In this document: piece after piece, positions 5,062-7,162 of the stretch
How the letters are laid out: every line of letters starts with the position of its first letter
Numbering within the stretch: position 1 is the first letter of the stretch
Source: Anaerolineales bacterium
Lineage (GTDB): Bacteria; Chloroflexota; Anaerolineae; Epilineales; JAANWY01
Length of the DNA stretch: 7,162 nt
Reading direction: 5' to 3'
Assembly: GCA_018263655.1 (NCBI GenBank)
Contig: JAANWY010000322.1
Location: forward strand, 1 to 7,162
The notes under the pieces: model-generated
Told to the model about the DNA's origin: nothing
What the model saw: only the letters and a program-made list of their open reading frames with translations
Databases searched by the model: none
Translations under genes and position numbers: made by a program

Positions 5062-5886
5062 TCACTTCAGCGCCTGCGCCAACGAGGCCCACTCCGCAAT
5101 GCTGAGCGTCTGCGCCCGCCGGCGCGGATCGATCCCCGTCCTCTCTAGAGCGGCCACTACTTCCTCTTTGCTCGGGTGCAGGCCGCCGGCCAGCGAGTTC
5201 TTGAGTTGCTTGCGCCGCTGCTGAAACCCGGCCCGCACGACGGTGAAGAACCAGTCCACATCATCCACAACGACCGGTAGTTCGTCGTAGACGTCGATGC
5301 GCAAGGCCGCTGAGTCGACTTCGGGGCGCGGCCAGAAGGCACCGGCCGGCACTTGCGTTACCAGCGTCGGTTCCCCGTAGAACTGCACACTCACGGCCAG
5401 CGTGCTCATGTCGCCTGGCTCGGCCAGGATGCGGTGCGCTACTTCAAGCTGCATCATCAGCACCATGCTTGCCGGCTTGTGCTGCGCCTCCAGCAGGTGT
5501 CGAATCACCGCCGATGTGATGTAGTATGGCAGGTTGGCGGCCACTTTGTACGGTCCGTCAATCAGTTCACCGGGTTCCGTTTCCAGGATATCGCCGTGTA
5601 CGATTGTCAGGTTCTCGCGGTCGCCAAGCTGATCCTTCAGGATTGAGATCATCCGTTCGTCTAGCTCGACGGCGATGACGCGCCCGGCACGCTCGGCCAG
5701 CGCTTGCGTCAGCACACCCAGGCCGGGCCCAATCTCGAGAACCGTGTCGGCGGGCTCCAGTTCGACCGCTGCAACGATCTTGTCTAGGACACGTTCATCG
5801 ATGAGGAAGTGCTGACCTAACCCCTTCTTCGGTCGGGCATCTAGGCGGGCGTCTCTTAGCAGTTGCTTGATCGTTCTAACGTCCAT
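5062..5886 (-). CDS. rsmA: 16S rRNA (adenine-1518/1519-N6)-dimethyltransferase RsmA (KsgA)
   Basis: 274 residues, the normal family length. RsmA dimethylates two adjacent adenines in the 3' helix 45 loop of 16S rRNA with S-adenosylmethionine, late in 30S assembly. Visible motifs: KKGLGQHFLID (20-30), the SAM-binding VLEIGPGLGVLT (49-60), acidic AVELDE (72-77, Glu74), GDI (98-100, Asp99), the catalytic NLPYYITS (118-125), and the C-terminal WPRPEVDSAALR (185-196) and FQQRRKQLKNSL (221-232). The ATG at 5886 is supported by AGAAGGA ending 4 nt upstream. The gene follows the AbrB-type membrane gene by 17 nt in the same direction and is probably co-transcribed with it. It converges on tsaD, and element C fills the gap between them. 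Confidence 0.97.
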   Translation of the reverse strand: MDVRTIKQLLRDARLDARPKKGLGQHFLIDERVLDKIVAAVELEPADTVLEIGPGLGVLTQALAERAGRVIAVELDERMISILKDQLGDRENLTIVHGDILETEPGELIDGPYKVAANLPYYITSAVIRHLLEAQHKPASMVLMMQLEVAHRILAEPGDMSTLAVSVQFYGEPTLVTQVPAGAFWPRPEVDSAALRIDVYDELPVVVDDVDWFFTVVRAGFQQRRKQLKNSLAGGLHPSKEEVVAALERTGIDPRRRAQTLSIAEWASLAQALK

Positions 5887-5890
5887 ACAG

Positions 5891-5897
5891 TCCTTCT
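5891..5897 (-). promoter_or_regulatory. Ribosome binding site of rsmA
   Basis: AGAAGGA on the minus strand ends 4 nt before the rsmA ATG. It lies in the 17-nt gap after the AbrB-type gene, as expected for an internal gene of an operon. Confidence 0.7.
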
Positions 5898-5903
5898 AGC
5901 TCG

Positions 5904-7013
5904 TCATCCCTCGGAATGGAGACGTTCACACCGCCGGCTCTGCAGCAGGCGACTCAAGACCGATGGCACCACGATGAATATCGCCAGTTGTCGCGTCAAA
6001 TGGAGGGCTGCCACCAGGCGCATGTCGCCGCCTAGTTCGTGGGCCACGGCCGGCATGGTGGATGCTCCACCAGGGACACCGCTCAAGAGCGCTGTCACGG
6101 GGTCGAGTGGTGTGACTGTGGATAGCCCCCAGCCCAGCACCAGGCCGACAGTGATGAGTGTCACAACGATGCGGGCTGCCGAGACCGCGGCCCTTCGCAG
6201 CCGCCCGAGGCTTTCGGGCGACATCTCCGCGCCGGCAGCTGTGCCGATGAGGAGCATGGCCATCTGCCGCAGGCCGCCATCCGCGGGCCCGAGCCCCGCT
6301 CCCAGCAGGTTGGCGGCGCCGACGGCGCCGATAGAACCGACGAAGTCGCCGGTAGGTACACCCGTGCGCGCCGCAGCGAGGCCGCCCATCAACCCCACGA
6401 CCAGGGCGCCAGCGGTGCGCCAGACCCCGACAGGTTCGGATAGAGCGAGCGGTTCGATCACGCCGGCGGGTGGTGCTGCCAGCAGACGGATGAGGGGCGG
6501 CACGATCAGCAGAATTGTCGTCAGTCGCGAGAAGTGAATGGCCGTCACGACGGCCGCATCGGCGCCCATATCGTCGGACATGGCGATCATGGCCGGCAGC
6601 CCACCCGGTACACTGCTGATGAGGGCCGTGGCCGGGTCCAGGTCCGCGAAGCGGCCCAGCGCCCACCCCAGCCCCAGGGCTACGCCGATGACGATGGCGA
6701 TCAACGCCATCATGGGCAGCAGGGCGGCTTTGAGAGGGGCAATCACGTCCGGGGCAACGGCCGCGCCGATGGCTGTCCCGAGCAGCAGCCGGCCCGCTCG
6801 CCCGTAACGTCCGCGCCATGGCCCGGGATCGCCACCCGCCAGGCGGAATGCGCCGCCGGCGACCAGCGCCCCCACGATCATGCCGGCTGGGATGCCGGCC
6901 TCTCTGGCGGCCAGCGCGCCAACGGCTCCCACCGCCAGCAGCGCCAGTCCTCTGATTAGGTCAGTAGACCACGGCTTTGATGTCACAGTTCTCGGGTTGT
7001 GGTAATGGCTCAA
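5904..7013 (-). CDS. AbrB-duplication family integral membrane protein, function unknown
   Basis: 369 residues, strongly hydrophobic, with about 10 membrane segments by eye. It is made of two similar halves: LIRGLALLAVGAVGAL...GIPAGMIVGAL (19-50) matches VWRTAGALVVGLMGGL...GVPTGDFVGSI (197-228), and LDPATALISSVPGGLPAM (125-142) matches LDPVTALLSGVPGGASTM (303-320), an offset of 178 residues. Each half ends with a VTAIHFSRL or VAALHLTRQ segment. This is the 'AbrB duplication' family, at times annotated as putative ammonia monooxygenase. It is unrelated to the DNA-binding AbrB of Bacillus. Its substrate is not known; a transporter role is an inference. The start codon is TTG at 7013, supported by the promoter only 9 nt upstream. 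An in-frame GTG at 6986 is an alternative that would remove nine residues. It is the first gene of a probable operon with rsmA. Confidence 0.85.
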   Translation of the reverse strand: MSHYHNPRTVTSKPWSTDLIRGLALLAVGAVGALAAREAGIPAGMIVGALVAGGAFRLAGGDPGPWRGRYGRAGRLLLGTAIGAAVAPDVIAPLKAALLPMMALIAIVIGVALGLGWALGRFADLDPATALISSVPGGLPAMIAMSDDMGADAAVVTAIHFSRLTTILLIVPPLIRLLAAPPAGVIEPLALSEPVGVWRTAGALVVGLMGGLAAARTGVPTGDFVGSIGAVGAANLLGAGLGPADGGLRQMAMLLIGTAAGAEMSPESLGRLRRAAVSAARIVVTLITVGLVLGWGLSTVTPLDPVTALLSGVPGGASTMPAVAHELGGDMRLVAALHLTRQLAIFIVVPSVLSRLLQSRRCERLHSEG

Positions 7014-7022
7014 ACTTACTCG

Positions 7023-7051
7023 ATTGTACCATCGGGGGCCTTGGTGCGCAA
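7023..7051 (-). promoter_or_regulatory. Probable promoter of the AbrB-type gene and rsmA
   Basis: On the minus strand TTGCGC (7051-7046) and TACAAT (7028-7023) are separated by exactly 17 bp. TACAAT ends 9 nt before the TTG start codon, so the mRNA would have a leader of only two or three bases if TTG is used. It is the third case of this layout in the window. Confidence 0.6.
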
Positions 7052-7111
7052 GTGTGATATGGCTGCCGTATGCATACCAAGTCTGTAAAGCCTGTGGCCA
7101 GCGCTCTCAGC

Positions 7112-7162
7112 CCGCAACAAGTTGCGGCGTCCGGACGCTCGAACTTGCGACGTCCTGAGCAG
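7112..7162. repeat. Partial palindromic element at the right edge
   Basis: CCGCAAC and GTTGCGG (7112-7118, 7121-7127) form a 7-bp stem with a 2-nt gap. GCGTCCGGACGC (7127-7138) is a perfect 12-bp palindrome. Around its centre, 7113-7132 and 7133-7152 are imperfect reverse complements (14 of 20 positions). CCTGAGCAG (7154-7162), a one-base variant of the CCTGAGTAG half-core, ends the window, so the element probably continues beyond it. Positions 7052-7111 show nothing I recognise. Confidence 0.55.

Noticed and set aside
5863..6537. Plus-strand open frame of 224 codons antisense to the AbrB-type gene
   Set aside because: It is low-complexity Pro, Ala, Thr and Arg, as expected opposite a hydrophobic GC-rich gene.
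5926..6819. Long minus-strand open frame inside the AbrB-type gene
   Set aside because: Its composition is Arg- and His-rich with no domain, while the other frame gives a clear duplicated membrane protein.

Overview
The window looks like a chromosomal stretch from a GC-rich bacterium, most likely a Chloroflexota (Anaerolineae-like) lineage. That placement is an inference from the style of the TsaD and RsmA proteins, the fused membrane protease, and the many palindromic intergenic repeats. No RNA gene, CRISPR array or complete insertion sequence is visible.

Layout from left to right. Positions 1-141 hold two palindromes. Positions 142-354 (minus strand) hold the start of an HNH endonuclease that is cut off after its first motif, a gene remnant. 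Positions 355-2109 (minus) encode a 584-residue membrane protein that joins a site-2-protease (M50) core to a PDZ domain and a Lon-type (S16) serine protease. Its S16 Ser-Lys dyad is intact, but its M50 zinc motif reads HALGH instead of HExxH. Positions 2110-2605 are a 0.5 kb divergent intergenic region filled with three palindromic elements. Positions 2606-3511 (plus) encode a PHP-domain phosphoesterase of the TrpH/YciV type. A perfect 23-bp inverted repeat separates it from tsaD at 3724-4863 (plus), the tRNA t6A37 enzyme. A complex palindrome with an internal tandem duplication lies between tsaD and the convergent rsmA at 5062-5886 (minus), the 16S rRNA dimethyltransferase. rsmA is the second gene of a probable two-gene operon with an AbrB-duplication membrane protein at 5904-7013 (minus). 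The right edge carries part of one more palindrome.

The chromosomal genes are mostly ordinary housekeeping. TsaD and RsmA both modify translation RNAs, the PHP protein probably recycles nucleotide or RNA ends, and the protease and AbrB proteins act in the membrane. They do not form one pathway.

The unusual content lies between the genes. Every intergenic gap except the 17-bp one inside the abrB-rsmA operon contains a large palindrome. Several share a core (GCATCCTGAGTAG, a variable middle, GTATCGAAGGGT), yet each copy has its own perfectly matched outer arms. Three of the five genes also have a TANAAT hexamer 8-9 nt before the start codon, with a -35-like hexamer 17 bp further up, which suggests leaderless mRNAs.
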